NCBI GenBank assembly: GCA_020348185.1
Contig: CP070743.1
Coordinates: 1,306,783-1,313,912, forward strand
Direction of reading: 5' to 3'
DNA: 7,130 nt
Source of the DNA: Nitrospirota bacterium
GTDB taxonomy: Bacteria; Nitrospirota; Nitrospiria; Nitrospirales; UBA8639
Part shown: piece by piece, positions 1 to 6,252 of the stretch
Layout of the letters: each line of letters starts with the position of its first letter
How positions within the stretch are numbered: position 1 is the first letter of the stretch
Made by a program: the position numbers and the translations under genes
Notes under the pieces: generated by a model
Database searches by the model: none
What the model was told of the DNA's origin: nothing
What the model saw: the letters and a program-made list of their open reading frames with translations, nothing else

Positions 1-1
1 T

Positions 2-2050
2 GTAGGATTCTGGTTTGTTTCACTTATTCTTGTCATTAACCCGTTCGTCGTCTTTTCTCAAGAAGACCCTTCCCAAACGCCAGAATCTCCGGCGCAAGGC
101 GCACCAGAAGACGAGATTCCCACTATGGAACCGGTCGTGGTCAGTGCGACCAAAACTCCGGTTCCAGTCAGCCATTTGACAAGCTCCGTCGAAGTCATCA
201 CGGCTGAGACCATAAAGAAAAGAAAGATTAAGTCCGTCCCCGAGGCGCTTCGCTTATCCCAGGGTTTGGTGATCCTTGAATCCGGAGGGCCTGGGACCAT
301 TGCCAACGCTCGGATTCGGGGCGGAACTTCCTCCCAAACCCTCGTGTTGATCGACGGCGCCATCATGAATAGCGGTACGGATGGGGCCTATAATTTCGCG
401 AATCTCATGGTCAACGATATCGAGAAAATCGAAATTCTTCGCGGCGCTCAAGGGATGCTTTGGGGGGCCGATGCCATCGGCGGCGTCATTAATATCACGA
501 CCAAAAAAGGAAAAGGGGTTCCGCAAGCTGGTGCATTTTTCGAGTACGGGTCCTTTGCCTCCATTCGTGAGGGAGGCAATGTCTCGGGGAAATACGGTCC
601 GGTGGACCTTTCCGGCTCTCTCTGGCGATGGGATATTGCCAAATTCTCCGCCGTCAATTATCGGCGTGGGGCCCTCGAACGGGATGCCTTTCGTAATTGG
701 CAGGCCAACCTGCATCTCGGCGTCGACCTTCCCCTCGACGGCCGATTGGATTTTACCTATCGCTGGATTAATGGCGATACGCTGCTTGATAATGGCACGA
801 CCATTCCCCCCGGTCCCTTTGATGTGTTTGCCTCCAAAAGCACCAACAACCAATATATCTATACCGGATCCTATTACCAGCCGCTGACCTCCTGGTGGAC
901 TCAAAAACTCACCTTGTCCAGGGCACAAGAAAGTAACGTGTTTTTAGCCGGAACTAATCAACGTAGTGTCGTTACGGAAGAGACTACACCCGTTTCTAGC
1001 TTTGTCACCAATTCGGAAATTGATACCTTAAACAATCGAATCGAGTGGCAACATAACTTTCAAGTCAGCAAACCCCTTTTGGTGACCGCCGGATATCAAT
1101 TTCGTGAACAGCAAGGGGAAAATATTTCCTCAACCGGCTTTCCCAACAAGATTATCTCTAGCAACGCTGGATTTGCCCAAGCGCAATTGAACCTCCTCGA
1201 TCAATTTTTCGCCACAGGGGGATTTCGGCACGATGCCTTTAACAAGTTTGGGGATCCGCCTAGATCCTTTGGGAATCCGACCACCTGGCGCCTCACCGGC
1301 GGCTATATTCTCAAGGAAACCGGAACTAAATTGCGGTCGAGTTACGGCACCGGTTTTCGGGCTCCGACTATTAATGAATTATTTTTCCCGAATTTTGGAA
1401 ATCCCGAATTGCAACCGGAAGAAAGCAAGAGTTTCGATATCGCCTTGGAACAGAATCTTTTTCGCCAGCAGTTGTTCTTGAGTGCGGGGTATTTTTTGAA
1501 TGATTTTGAGAACCTCATTCTTGCGGTTTTTGATCCGGGAGAGTGTTCAGAATTCTCTGAATTTGCATTTTGTGCCCAAAATATCGGTACGGCCAGGGCC
1601 CGTGGAGTGGAGGCCAATTTTAAATTGACGCTGCCTTCGACGTATCCCTTTTTGAAATTATTAGAATTGCAAGGGCAGTATACGTACACCTCAACGGAAG
1701 ACCTTGAGACGGGCACGGATCTTCCCCGATGGCCCGAGCATATGGCCAGTGCCTTGCTCTCCTATCAACCCATTAATGCCGTGGTGACGACCGTCTCGTT
1801 TCGTTATGTCGGCGAGCGATTTAATACGACAGGCAATCGGGACCTGATGCCGCAATTTACGGTCTGGGACTTTTCTCTCAACTGGCAAGTGAACAAAAAT
1901 GTTCTGGCATACACCCGGGTTGATAACCTCTTTGATCGAAAATACGAAGAGGTCCTGAATTTCGGCGTGCCGGTGCGCTCGATCTATTTTGGCATCCGTG
2001 CGAATTTTGATGTGCCGGTACCGGGGGCCGAAAAGAAGGCGAGTTCCTAG
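2..2050 (+). CDS. TonB-dependent outer-membrane receptor (BtuB-like), 5' partial
   Basis: Outer-membrane beta-barrel receptor that imports a scarce ligand (cobalamin, siderophore or metal chelate) using TonB energy. The frame is open to the left edge, so the true start lies outside the window and ATG 125 is internal. The 682 visible residues begin inside a signal peptide (FVSLILVINPFVVFS, likely cleaved before QED), followed by an acidic, Pro-rich linker and a TonB box (PVVVSATKTP, about residues 44-53). The plug domain (about 55-168) carries IRGG, LVLIDG, IEILRG and GGVINITT, all standard for the family. The barrel follows, with the conserved NPELQPEES segment near nt 1400 and a penultimate-strand motif VDNLFDRKYEE. 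The family usually ends on a terminal Phe; here 13 residues (nt 2009-2047) follow it. The plug resembles BtuB-type receptors, but the ligand cannot be read from sequence. The neighbouring genes converge on it, so they give no operon clue. Family call is very secure, substrate unknown. Confidence 0.95.
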   Translation, partial: VGFWFVSLILVINPFVVFSQEDPSQTPESPAQGAPEDEIPTMEPVVVSATKTPVPVSHLTSSVEVITAETIKKRKIKSVPEALRLSQGLVILESGGPGTIANARIRGGTSSQTLVLIDGAIMNSGTDGAYNFANLMVNDIEKIEILRGAQGMLWGADAIGGVINITTKKGKGVPQAGAFFEYGSFASIREGGNVSGKYGPVDLSGSLWRWDIAKFSAVNYRRGALERDAFRNWQANLHLGVDLPLDGRLDFTYRWINGDTLLDNGTTIPPGPFDVFASKSTNNQYIYTGSYYQPLTSWWTQKLTLSRAQESNVFLAGTNQRSVVTEETTPVSSFVTNSEIDTLNNRIEWQHNFQVSKPLLVTAGYQFREQQGENISSTGFPNKIISSNAGFAQAQLNLLDQFFATGGFRHDAFNKFGDPPRSFGNPTTWRLTGGYILKETGTKLRSSYGTGFRAPTINELFFPNFGNPELQPEESKSFDIALEQNLFRQQLFLSAGYFLNDFENLILAVFDPGECSEFSEFAFCAQNIGTARARGVEANFKLTLPSTYPFLKLLELQGQYTYTSTEDLETGTDLPRWPEHMASALLSYQPINAVVTTVSFRYVGERFNTTGNRDLMPQFTVWDFSLNWQVNKNVLAYTRVDNLFDRKYEEVLNFGVPVRSIYFGIRANFDVPVPGAEKKASS

Positions 2051-2060
2051 GAGGAGTCTG

Positions 2061-2108
2061 ATGTTTGGAGAGAAAAAAGGAGGGGAGTTATTTGAACTGG
2101 GTTCTTAA
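2061..2108 (+). other. Possible 15-codon ORF or remnant of a lost downstream gene
   Basis: ATG 2061 opens a 15-residue frame (MFGEKKGGELFELGS) ending at TAA 2106-2108. A near-perfect Shine-Dalgarno AGGAGG overlaps the stop codon of the TonB receptor, with six bases before the ATG. Inside the small frame is a second strong SD, AAGGAGG (2077-2083), eight bases before a TTG (2092) that opens a 35-codon frame running through the palindrome. Neither peptide resembles a known family. Most likely this is the leftover translation-initiation region of a gene that once followed the receptor. A genuine small peptide is possible but unsupported. Confidence 0.2.
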
Positions 2109-2141
2109 GGACTGTTGGCTGGGTGCTGTCATTCACCCTAA

Positions 2142-2164
2142 CCCTCTCCCTGGTAGGGAGAGGG
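2142..2164. repeat. REP-like palindrome, perfect 10-bp stem with 3-nt loop
   Basis: CCCTCTCCCT at 2142-2151 is the exact reverse complement of AGGGAGAGGG at 2155-2164, with loop GGT. The 5' flank CACCCTAA (2135-2142) extends it to the CACCCTAACCCTCTCCC form, which I recall as a common interspersed intergenic element in many bacterial genomes. It lies between the 3' ends of two convergent genes, 9 bases from the cytochrome stop on the minus strand. No U-tract directly follows the stem on either strand, so it is not a classic intrinsic terminator, but it may stabilise the 3' ends of both transcripts. Confidence 0.65.
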
Positions 2165-2173
2165 AACCAAACT

Positions 2174-3430
2174 TTACTTCTTTTTTAATGGCACATTGAC
2201 CTTTTTCTTATAGACCTGGACTGACTGAAACGCCCGATCCTTTTGACCTATGCTCGATTCCGTTTCAACGGCCTTGACGAAGTCTTTGGGTCCGTGAATG
2301 GGAGCATAGGTGACGCTCACAATGACGTCCATCGATGGGGCATCTTTGGGGGTTGGGAAGGTAAAGACTTCTATTCGTTTTTCTTCCGGTTTCAGAAGAC
2401 TGTCCTTGAGAATTTTTTCAGCTTCAAAATCAAATACCGTTTTCTTTCCATTCTTGTCTCCATACACTCTTTCGTAGAACCGCTGCTCGCCATGAACCTT
2501 TTTTAAATTTTTCCCAAGGATCGTTAAATCCAAGACTACTCGATACCATCCCGGGTGCGGCATCGGGAGATTATGCGGGACAAGACTTTGCAGGGTGACC
2601 TCAACCTGCGATTGTTCTCCTTTGACCTCAGTGGAGAAATCTAACTCGAGCGCTTCAGCCCGTACTTTTCCGAAACGGCCCGGGAAACTATGGTTGGCGA
2701 CTTTTCGATTTCGTTCCCCATTGGCCGATTCCCCAAACGCTTCAGGCATATGGCAGGACTGACACGTTTTCCCGCCTTTCTCAGCCTTGCTTTCTTTCCA
2801 GTTCCCAAGCCAATCGGGCATGTTCGCTGATTTTCCACTGCGCGGCAGGGAATCGTGACAGGTTAGACAGTATTGCGAGCTTTTGTACAGATCCAGGTAT
2901 TCCGATTTATGAGCCAGGTTTTCCGCCGGTTTTTTGTATCCGCCAAAAATGATCTTTTCCAATTGATACGTCGGATGGGGCGGATGCGTGTTCGGATCGA
3001 CTTCTTTGATCAAATGACATTGCGTACAGCCCACTCCATCAATCTGGGGATTTTTGGACTGGACTTCCTTTATGAACATGTCGGCCTGATGCCCATACTC
3101 CAACACGTGGGGAGCGTGGCAGCGAAAGCACATTGTGGCATCCTTTTTATCAGAGGAAGCGAGAAACCGTTCCAAGGTGACTCGAAAAGCTGCCGTCACA
3201 ATCGATCGGGATTGCGCCGAGGCTTCCCATTCTTCGAATACCCGCAAATGGCATCGCTTACATTTATCAGAATGAGGGAAGGCCTTTTCTAATGGTTTGC
3301 TGAGCTTCCCTCCTTCCTTCGCCCCGAATACCGTCTGAGGCACGATGATTCCGCCAGCCCAACCGAACAGGAGGAGGAGGATCGCGAGAGTCCCAATTGC
3401 CAGTCCTACAGAGAGCGTGTTGTTAGGCAT
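2174..3430 (-). CDS. Exported or membrane-anchored pentahaem cytochrome c (cytochrome c554-like family)
   Basis: Electron-transfer protein of 418 residues carrying five covalent haems outside the cytoplasm. CxxCH motifs are CKRCH 57-61, CFRCH 101-105, CTQCH 135-139, CLTCH 188-192 and CQSCH 223-227. The N-terminus has a long hydrophobic stretch (about residues 6-31, including LAILLLLFGWAGG) acting as signal peptide or uncleaved anchor. After the haems comes a beta-rich C-terminal region of about 170 residues with NHSFPG and LVPHNLP, and a Lys-rich tail (PLKKK). The start is ATG 3430, because AGGAG lies five bases before it; an ATG 13 codons upstream (3469) has no ribosome binding site and would place a polar stretch before the anchor. 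It is a paralogue of the preceding gene, sharing haem order and the stretch HPT...ENL.H.SE..DLY...QYC..CH. It is the last gene of the minus-strand set, 52 nt after its paralogue's stop. Redox partners are unknown. Confidence 0.9.
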   Translation of the reverse strand: MPNNTLSVGLAIGTLAILLLLFGWAGGIIVPQTVFGAKEGGKLSKPLEKAFPHSDKCKRCHLRVFEEWEASAQSRSIVTAAFRVTLERFLASSDKKDATMCFRCHAPHVLEYGHQADMFIKEVQSKNPQIDGVGCTQCHLIKEVDPNTHPPHPTYQLEKIIFGGYKKPAENLAHKSEYLDLYKSSQYCLTCHDSLPRSGKSANMPDWLGNWKESKAEKGGKTCQSCHMPEAFGESANGERNRKVANHSFPGRFGKVRAEALELDFSTEVKGEQSQVEVTLQSLVPHNLPMPHPGWYRVVLDLTILGKNLKKVHGEQRFYERVYGDKNGKKTVFDFEAEKILKDSLLKPEEKRIEVFTFPTPKDAPSMDVIVSVTYAPIHGPKDFVKAVETESSIGQKDRAFQSVQVYKKKVNVPLKKK

Positions 3431-3435
3431 ATGCA

Positions 3436-3440
3436 CTCCT
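3436..3440 (-). promoter_or_regulatory. Shine-Dalgarno site that fixes the cytochrome start at 3430
   Basis: On the minus strand AGGAG is followed by five bases (TGCAT) and ATG. No comparable site precedes the upstream in-frame ATG at 3469, so the shorter 418-residue protein is preferred. Confidence 0.7.
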
Positions 3441-3482
3441 GGAGAAAATTGGCCCTTCCATGAGGCCATAACAGCATTTCAA

Positions 3483-4817
3483 TTAGAGGGTGGTGATTCG
3501 AAATGTAATGAGTCGCTGGGACGAATAATCTTTAATGATTTTTTCAGCCGCCTCGCGCTCTTTCTCCGTGGCAAGGGTCGAGAGATACCGCTCCTGTAAT
3601 TCAGGCGTCGGTTCCGGGATGAGCGCATAGCTTAAGACCGCTTCGACATTGACCGATGAAAGGCCCTCGGGAATCCCCACCGTAAAGGGGATTCTTCTGG
3701 TTCTTCCACCGTTGACCAGGGGCTCAGGGATTGGCCCTCTGAGCAATTCCGCGAAAGAATGACCAAATTGTTTCTGTTGCTCGTCTATGACGTTCCCGGC
3801 TTCATCTTTCACCCGCACCGTCACAAAAAATTGTTTTAACACCGGGTCACCGCCAGGGAACATGTGAGGCAGGCTGCCGTTTCGAACTAAGACCGTTCCT
3901 TCCACTTTGTCATCATTTTTGGCTACCTCGATATCCACTCGTGGGAACCATTCAGCCTGAAGATTGCGATTACTCAGCATGATGCCGGGAATGACAATCC
4001 CTTGAAACCAGTGGCGGCCGATGGGACGGGTGAGCGCCCCTCGTTTGGAGGTCGAACTGCCGGTCGACCGTTCCATATGACAATCCTGGCAGATCGTGCC
4101 CTTCAGAATCTGGCCGGGGAGATCGGGCCGGGTCACATCCTTGACTTTGCTGAAGTGACACGACGCACAATATTGGGCCCCGCGATAGAGGTCCAATTGC
4201 TCTGAAGGATGAACCAGGTTTTCCTCAGGGTCAAAATAGGGCCCAAACATGGTGGGGCCGGGATCGATTTTGAACGTAGGATGCGCATTGGCGTTTTCCT
4301 GAATGCCATTGATCAGATGACAGGCTGAACATCCAATCCCCTCCACCGCATTTTTCTTTTTCCGACCCTCCTTCACCTGTTGAACAATCTGATCGGTATG
4401 TTGGGGAAACACCGTCACGGCCGGAGCATGGCAGGAGAGACAAAGGGCCCGTTGTTCTTGTGTTGGCTCTGTTTGAAGCCACAGCCCGAGGACCGTTTTA
4501 AACACCGGGGATGTCAGAGAGGTTCCATGCAGCAACGCGCCATCGACCCGTCCGAACGTCTTGAGATCCGGGGTTTGCTCCCGCATCCCCTTCCATTCTT
4601 CATAATGTCGATCGTGACATTGCTTACATTGGTCCGAGGGTATGAAGATCTTTTCAATTTCATCAATCCAGCTTATGTCAGACGGATTCTTTCCATTATC
4701 CTGGGCGACCGCAGAGACCAATGTAACAGTTGAAACGAGTAGGGTGAGAAAAAAGACTAACGAGAGAGACCGAAATGACGAGTGCTGTTTTTCACCTCGT
4801 CCCTTAATATGCCACAT
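3483..4817 (-). CDS. Periplasmic pentahaem cytochrome c (cytochrome c554-like family)
   Basis: Secreted electron carrier of 444 residues. A signal peptide spans about residues 15-38 (core LSLVFFLTLLVSTVTLVSAVA, cleavage before Q39). Five CxxCH haem-c sites follow: CKQCH 64-68, CLSCH 126-130, CSACH 163-167, CASCH 217-221 and CQDCH 243-247. The first motif is trailed by DRHYEEW, as often seen in cytochrome c554-type and related multihaem proteins. A C-terminal region of about 180 residues with RHWF (268-271) and LPHMFPGGDP (316-325) looks like the beta-sandwich found at the end of this family. Its start is eight bases after the PDZ gene stop. The best SD candidate, AAGGA, overlaps the end of that gene with a rather long spacer of 12 nt, so translation is probably coupled. 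It is paralogous to the next gene downstream (five haems in the same order, conserved HPT and ENLVH segments), pointing to an old tandem duplication. Physiological substrate not deducible. Confidence 0.92.
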   Translation of the reverse strand: MWHIKGRGEKQHSSFRSLSLVFFLTLLVSTVTLVSAVAQDNGKNPSDISWIDEIEKIFIPSDQCKQCHDRHYEEWKGMREQTPDLKTFGRVDGALLHGTSLTSPVFKTVLGLWLQTEPTQEQRALCLSCHAPAVTVFPQHTDQIVQQVKEGRKKKNAVEGIGCSACHLINGIQENANAHPTFKIDPGPTMFGPYFDPEENLVHPSEQLDLYRGAQYCASCHFSKVKDVTRPDLPGQILKGTICQDCHMERSTGSSTSKRGALTRPIGRHWFQGIVIPGIMLSNRNLQAEWFPRVDIEVAKNDDKVEGTVLVRNGSLPHMFPGGDPVLKQFFVTVRVKDEAGNVIDEQQKQFGHSFAELLRGPIPEPLVNGGRTRRIPFTVGIPEGLSSVNVEAVLSYALIPEPTPELQERYLSTLATEKEREAAEKIIKDYSSQRLITFRITTL

Positions 4818-4825
4818 ACTTCGAC

Positions 4826-5242
4826 TTAATCCTTTGCCACGCGTACAAAGTGGAAGTTTAATCCTCCGGTAACCCCCTGGTTCGTGGGATCAGCCGGTTC
4901 ATAGGTCGCCACTGAAAAATTCTGAGTCGGCATGGTTACTTCCAACGCACGGCCAAGGTCCAGCAGGGTTTTGATTTCATATTTGTCGACTTCTTTGATA
5001 ATCGACTTGACTTTAATACCTGCTAAATCGGCTGGCGTCCCGCCAATGACGGCGAAGACCACGACTCCTTCCGCCTTCGTCAACCCCAGATACTCACGGA
5101 GTTCTTCATCCACTTCTCCGACGTCTACGCCAAACTCTTCGGCCAAGGTCAGTGCTTTCTCCTCAGTCATCTGTCCATTGGTTGATTGGGCGAGCCCCCT
5201 CGTGGCCCCAATGGTCAAAAAGAAGGAGAAGGACACCGACAA
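4826..5242 (-). CDS. Small exported PDZ-domain protein, N-terminus probably frameshifted
   Basis: Read as it stands, the frame can only begin at a non-ATG codon (TTG 5242), because TAG at 5257-5255 closes it upstream and no ATG lies between. It has no basic n-region: MSVSFSFFLTIGATRGLA is only the second half of a signal peptide, cleaved before QST. The mature part has a short helical lead (EEKALTLAEEFGVDVGEVDEEL) and one PDZ domain, about residues 45-118. The peptide-binding loop is YLGL (51-54), followed by GVVVFAVIGGTPADLAGIK. The Gly-Asp that normally follows this segment is replaced by KVKS, so the domain is somewhat degenerate. No protease domain is attached. A better start is ATG 5309 in another frame, giving about 160 residues if one base of the A5 run at 5217-5221 is removed. 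PDZ domains bind protein C-termini, so a role in assembling the neighbouring redox proteins is possible but inferred. Confidence 0.75.
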   Translation of the reverse strand: MSVSFSFFLTIGATRGLAQSTNGQMTEEKALTLAEEFGVDVGEVDEELREYLGLTKAEGVVVFAVIGGTPADLAGIKVKSIIKEVDKYEIKTLLDLGRALEVTMPTQNFSVATYEPADPTNQGVTGGLNFHFVRVAKD

Positions 5243-5309
5243 GAACCCATGGCCCTATCCGAAGAAAAGCTCGAATGTTCTTCCTATGGAAACACTGGCC
5301 GCGAAACAT
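5163..5309 (-). other. Upstream frame encoding the missing half of the PDZ protein's signal peptide
   Basis: ATG 5309, preceded by AGGGGGG four bases away, opens a 48-codon frame that ends at TGA 5165-5163. Its first 31 residues are an excellent signal-peptide start: a basic n-region (MFRGQCFHRKNIRAFLRIG) and a hydrophobic core (PWVLVGVLLLLF). After that it becomes hydrophilic and unrelated. The frame of the PDZ gene, offset by one base, continues the core with LTIGATRGLA and a cleavage site. Removing one A from the A5 run (5217-5221) joins the two perfectly. Either the sequence has an indel error, or the gene is mutated, or translation shifts +1 here. Confidence 0.65.
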
Positions 5310-5335
5310 TCTACCCCCCTATGATGCCCATTCCT

Positions 5336-5344
5336 ATTATATCA
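5336..5344 (-). promoter_or_regulatory. Perfect extended -10 promoter element upstream of the PDZ gene
   Basis: On the minus strand the bases 5344-5336 read TGATATAAT, an exact extended -10 (TGnTATAAT) for a housekeeping sigma factor. It sits in the gap between the haem b gene stop (5366) and ATG 5309, so a transcript would start near 5329 with a leader of about 20 nt. No good -35 is seen at 17 bp; TTGATC occurs at a 22-bp spacing, which is too far. Extended -10 promoters can work without a -35. It would serve PDZ and both cytochromes independently of the upstream genes. Confidence 0.45.
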
Positions 5345-5365
5345 ATCTTTCAGACGGATGCGTGA

Positions 5366-6205
5366 TCAACCGGATTTCTCTGTTGATTTGACGGGATCGA
5401 TCAGCAACTGCATCCAGGCGGCCACGGCTTTTTGGCCGTTCCGTTCTTTATTTTCTCCGTTCCATACGGCAAAAGCGATGGCCTGCATCCGACCGGGATC
5501 TAATACTGCTTCATTCTCCAAATCATCTCCGGGCTGAGTCAGAGGTCGTTTCATCACCACTCGCCAAAACCCACGCTTCCATTCCGCCTGCCCTTTAATT
5601 CTGCCTTGGCTCTTTTTGCTGGTCAGCGTACTAAATCCTCCTCCGATGAGATCCTCCACCGAAGACGGGCGTCGGGGAATGACTTCAAATCGACGAATGC
5701 CGCCCCCCCTCCGCTTTTTCTGTTTGGATCGCGCTAATCGACGATCCACATCGCTTTGCCAGTCGGCCTTCCAATGCCAAATATTGACATAATGATCTAA
5801 TTGTCCCATGCAAAAGAAGGCTGGAGCATCTCCTAAGGGTAAGGCCACGGCCGCCCCGTCACGAAATACGCCTGGCGTTAACTGCTCATTCTTCGTGGCA
5901 TCCTGCCATTCCATCAAAAAGCCGATTTCTTTTCCATTATGGAAGGATCGAATGGACAGGGCGCGAGCACTCGGGTCGGGCCAGACGGGCCGGGTGATGA
6001 CTTGACCACTTAACGGGATGGGCAGAGGGGCGAGTTTCTCCCAGGCAGGGTCTGAGGGGTGAGAGGGAATTTCTCCTTCAACAAAATGTGAACGGATTAC
6101 AATGCCTTGAGAACTGACGGCCGGAACCCCAAACCAGGTGAGAAGGACGACCAAACTGACAACCGCGAAACCACAGAGGACTCTATAGTGAGCTCGGCAG
6201 TTCAT
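5366..6205 (-). CDS. Exported haem b protein resembling the gamma subunit of ethylbenzene dehydrogenase / type II DMSO reductase family enzymes
   Basis: 279 residues. In this family the gamma subunit holds one haem b in a beta-sandwich and carries electrons to or from a periplasmic molybdopterin enzyme (ethylbenzene dehydrogenase, chlorate, selenate and dimethyl sulfide enzymes, and candidate nitrite oxidoreductase subunits). A signal peptide covers residues 1 to about 32 (core CGFAVVSLVVLLTWFGVPAVS). Family signatures are FHNGKEIGFLMEWQD (88-102), FRDGAAVALPLG (114-125), FFCMG (130-134), VNIWHWKADW (140-149), GGGFSTLT and AVWNGENKERNGQKAV (about 246-261). The family uses Met and Lys as haem ligands; M133 and K259 are the natural candidates. 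There is no CxxCH, so the haem is not covalently bound. A strongly basic stretch at about 155-172 is unusual. The start is ATG 6205, with AAAGGAG three bases upstream. It lies 47 nt after the NHL gene. No molybdopterin catalytic or iron-sulfur subunit is present in the window. Confidence 0.82.
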   Translation of the reverse strand: MNCRAHYRVLCGFAVVSLVVLLTWFGVPAVSSQGIVIRSHFVEGEIPSHPSDPAWEKLAPLPIPLSGQVITRPVWPDPSARALSIRSFHNGKEIGFLMEWQDATKNEQLTPGVFRDGAAVALPLGDAPAFFCMGQLDHYVNIWHWKADWQSDVDRRLARSKQKKRRGGGIRRFEVIPRRPSSVEDLIGGGFSTLTSKKSQGRIKGQAEWKRGFWRVVMKRPLTQPGDDLENEAVLDPGRMQAIAFAVWNGENKERNGQKAVAAWMQLLIDPVKSTEKSG

Positions 6206-6252
6206 GTTCTCCTTTCGTGGCTTGAGGGAAGGCCGTCCACATTGAATACCCC

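Noticed and set aside
125..127. ATG 125 as the receptor start
   Set aside because: The frame continues upstream through a signal-peptide hydrophobic core and cleavage site. Starting at 125 would give an outer-membrane protein with no export signal.
381..887. + strand ORF of 168 codons overlapping the receptor in another frame
   Set aside because: It lies wholly inside the receptor gene in a different frame, with no recognisable domain and no good ribosome binding site.
254..928. Minus-strand ORF of 224 codons inside the TonB receptor
   Set aside because: The + strand frame encodes clear plug and barrel motifs throughout. The antisense product shows no domain or signal and is low-complexity Gly/Pro/Ile rich, typical of a shadow frame.
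2142..2187. Intrinsic terminator for the TonB receptor formed by the palindrome plus the T6 run at 2181-2186
   Set aside because: The T run starts about 16 bases after the stem, too far to act as the U-tract of a rho-independent terminator.
2873..3292. + strand ORF of 139 codons opposite the downstream cytochrome
   Set aside because: The minus strand has five CxxCH motifs and a clear signal or anchor in this region, and the antisense product has no family resemblance.
3467..3469. ATG 3469 as start of the downstream pentahaem cytochrome
   Set aside because: It has no Shine-Dalgarno sequence, whereas ATG 3430 has AGGAG at five bases and places the hydrophobic anchor close to the N-terminus.
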